From assembly GCA_947178085.1 (NCBI GenBank), contig CAMWWS010000207.1, forward strand, positions 1 to 5,536: DNA of 5,536 nt, in the 5' to 3' direction. Numbering within the stretch: position 1 is the stretch's first letter; every line of letters starts with the position of its first letter. A program made the position numbers and the translations under genes. This stretch comes from an uncultured Lachnospiraceae bacterium (GTDB taxonomy: Bacteria; Bacillota_A; Clostridia; Lachnospirales; Lachnospiraceae). The notes under the pieces are model-generated. The model was not told the origin of the DNA and made no database searches. It worked only from the letters and a program-made list of their open reading frames with translations. Of this stretch, positions 5,533 through 5,536 are shown one piece after another.

Positions 5533-5536
5533 AAAT

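Overview
The window looks like chromosome from a low-to-moderate-GC Clostridia species, plausibly Lachnospiraceae or a relative. I infer this from the strong GGAGG-type ribosome sites, the AT-rich sigma-A-like promoters (TTGACT-N17-TATACT, TTGAAA-N17-TATACT), the feoA-feoA-feoB-small Cys-rich protein layout typical of Clostridia, and a stand-alone AAA_14/DUF4143 ATPase. The assignment is made by eye, without a database search.

Bases 1-256 are a very AT-rich leader with no credible gene. It ends in a good promoter whose -10 lies inside a dyad-like operator. Bases 257-3170 form a ferrous-iron uptake (Feo) locus on the + strand: a divergent FeoA-like protein (257-466), a canonical FeoA (517-738), the GTPase-permease FeoB (841-3003), and a 45-residue FeoB-associated cysteine-rich membrane protein (3033-3170). 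A perfect 16-bp palindrome, GTTAGTATATACTAAC, lies between feoA2 and feoB (753-768). A 14/16 match to it covers the -10 of the promoter upstream of feoA1 (162-177). The two sites suggest that one repressor, probably metal-responsive, controls both the operon and feoB separately. FeoB would move Fe2+ across the membrane, the FeoA proteins would act as cytosolic partners, and the small Cys-rich protein may receive or sense iron at the inner face.

A strong hairpin at 3190-3224 separates the Feo locus from a convergent minus-strand gene (3229-4014) and probably terminates both. That gene fuses an AraC-type DNA-binding domain to a C-terminal GNAT acetyltransferase-like domain, with an unusual pair of Cys-Cys dipeptides near the junction.

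Bases 4015-4272 are a divergent intergenic region holding a promoter for each flanking gene. It also carries repeated AAATATCTT-type elements: a 13-bp inverted pair upstream of the rightward promoter, and a third copy next to the ribosome site. The last gene (4273-5532) is a complete AAA_14/DUF4143 ATPase that starts at TTG. It looks AT-richer than the Feo genes, which may mean separate acquisition.

Most of the window is a recognisable iron-uptake locus and common accessory genes. I see no clearly new multi-gene system. The best leads are the shared feo palindrome, the AraC-GNAT fusion and the repeat cluster in front of the ATPase.
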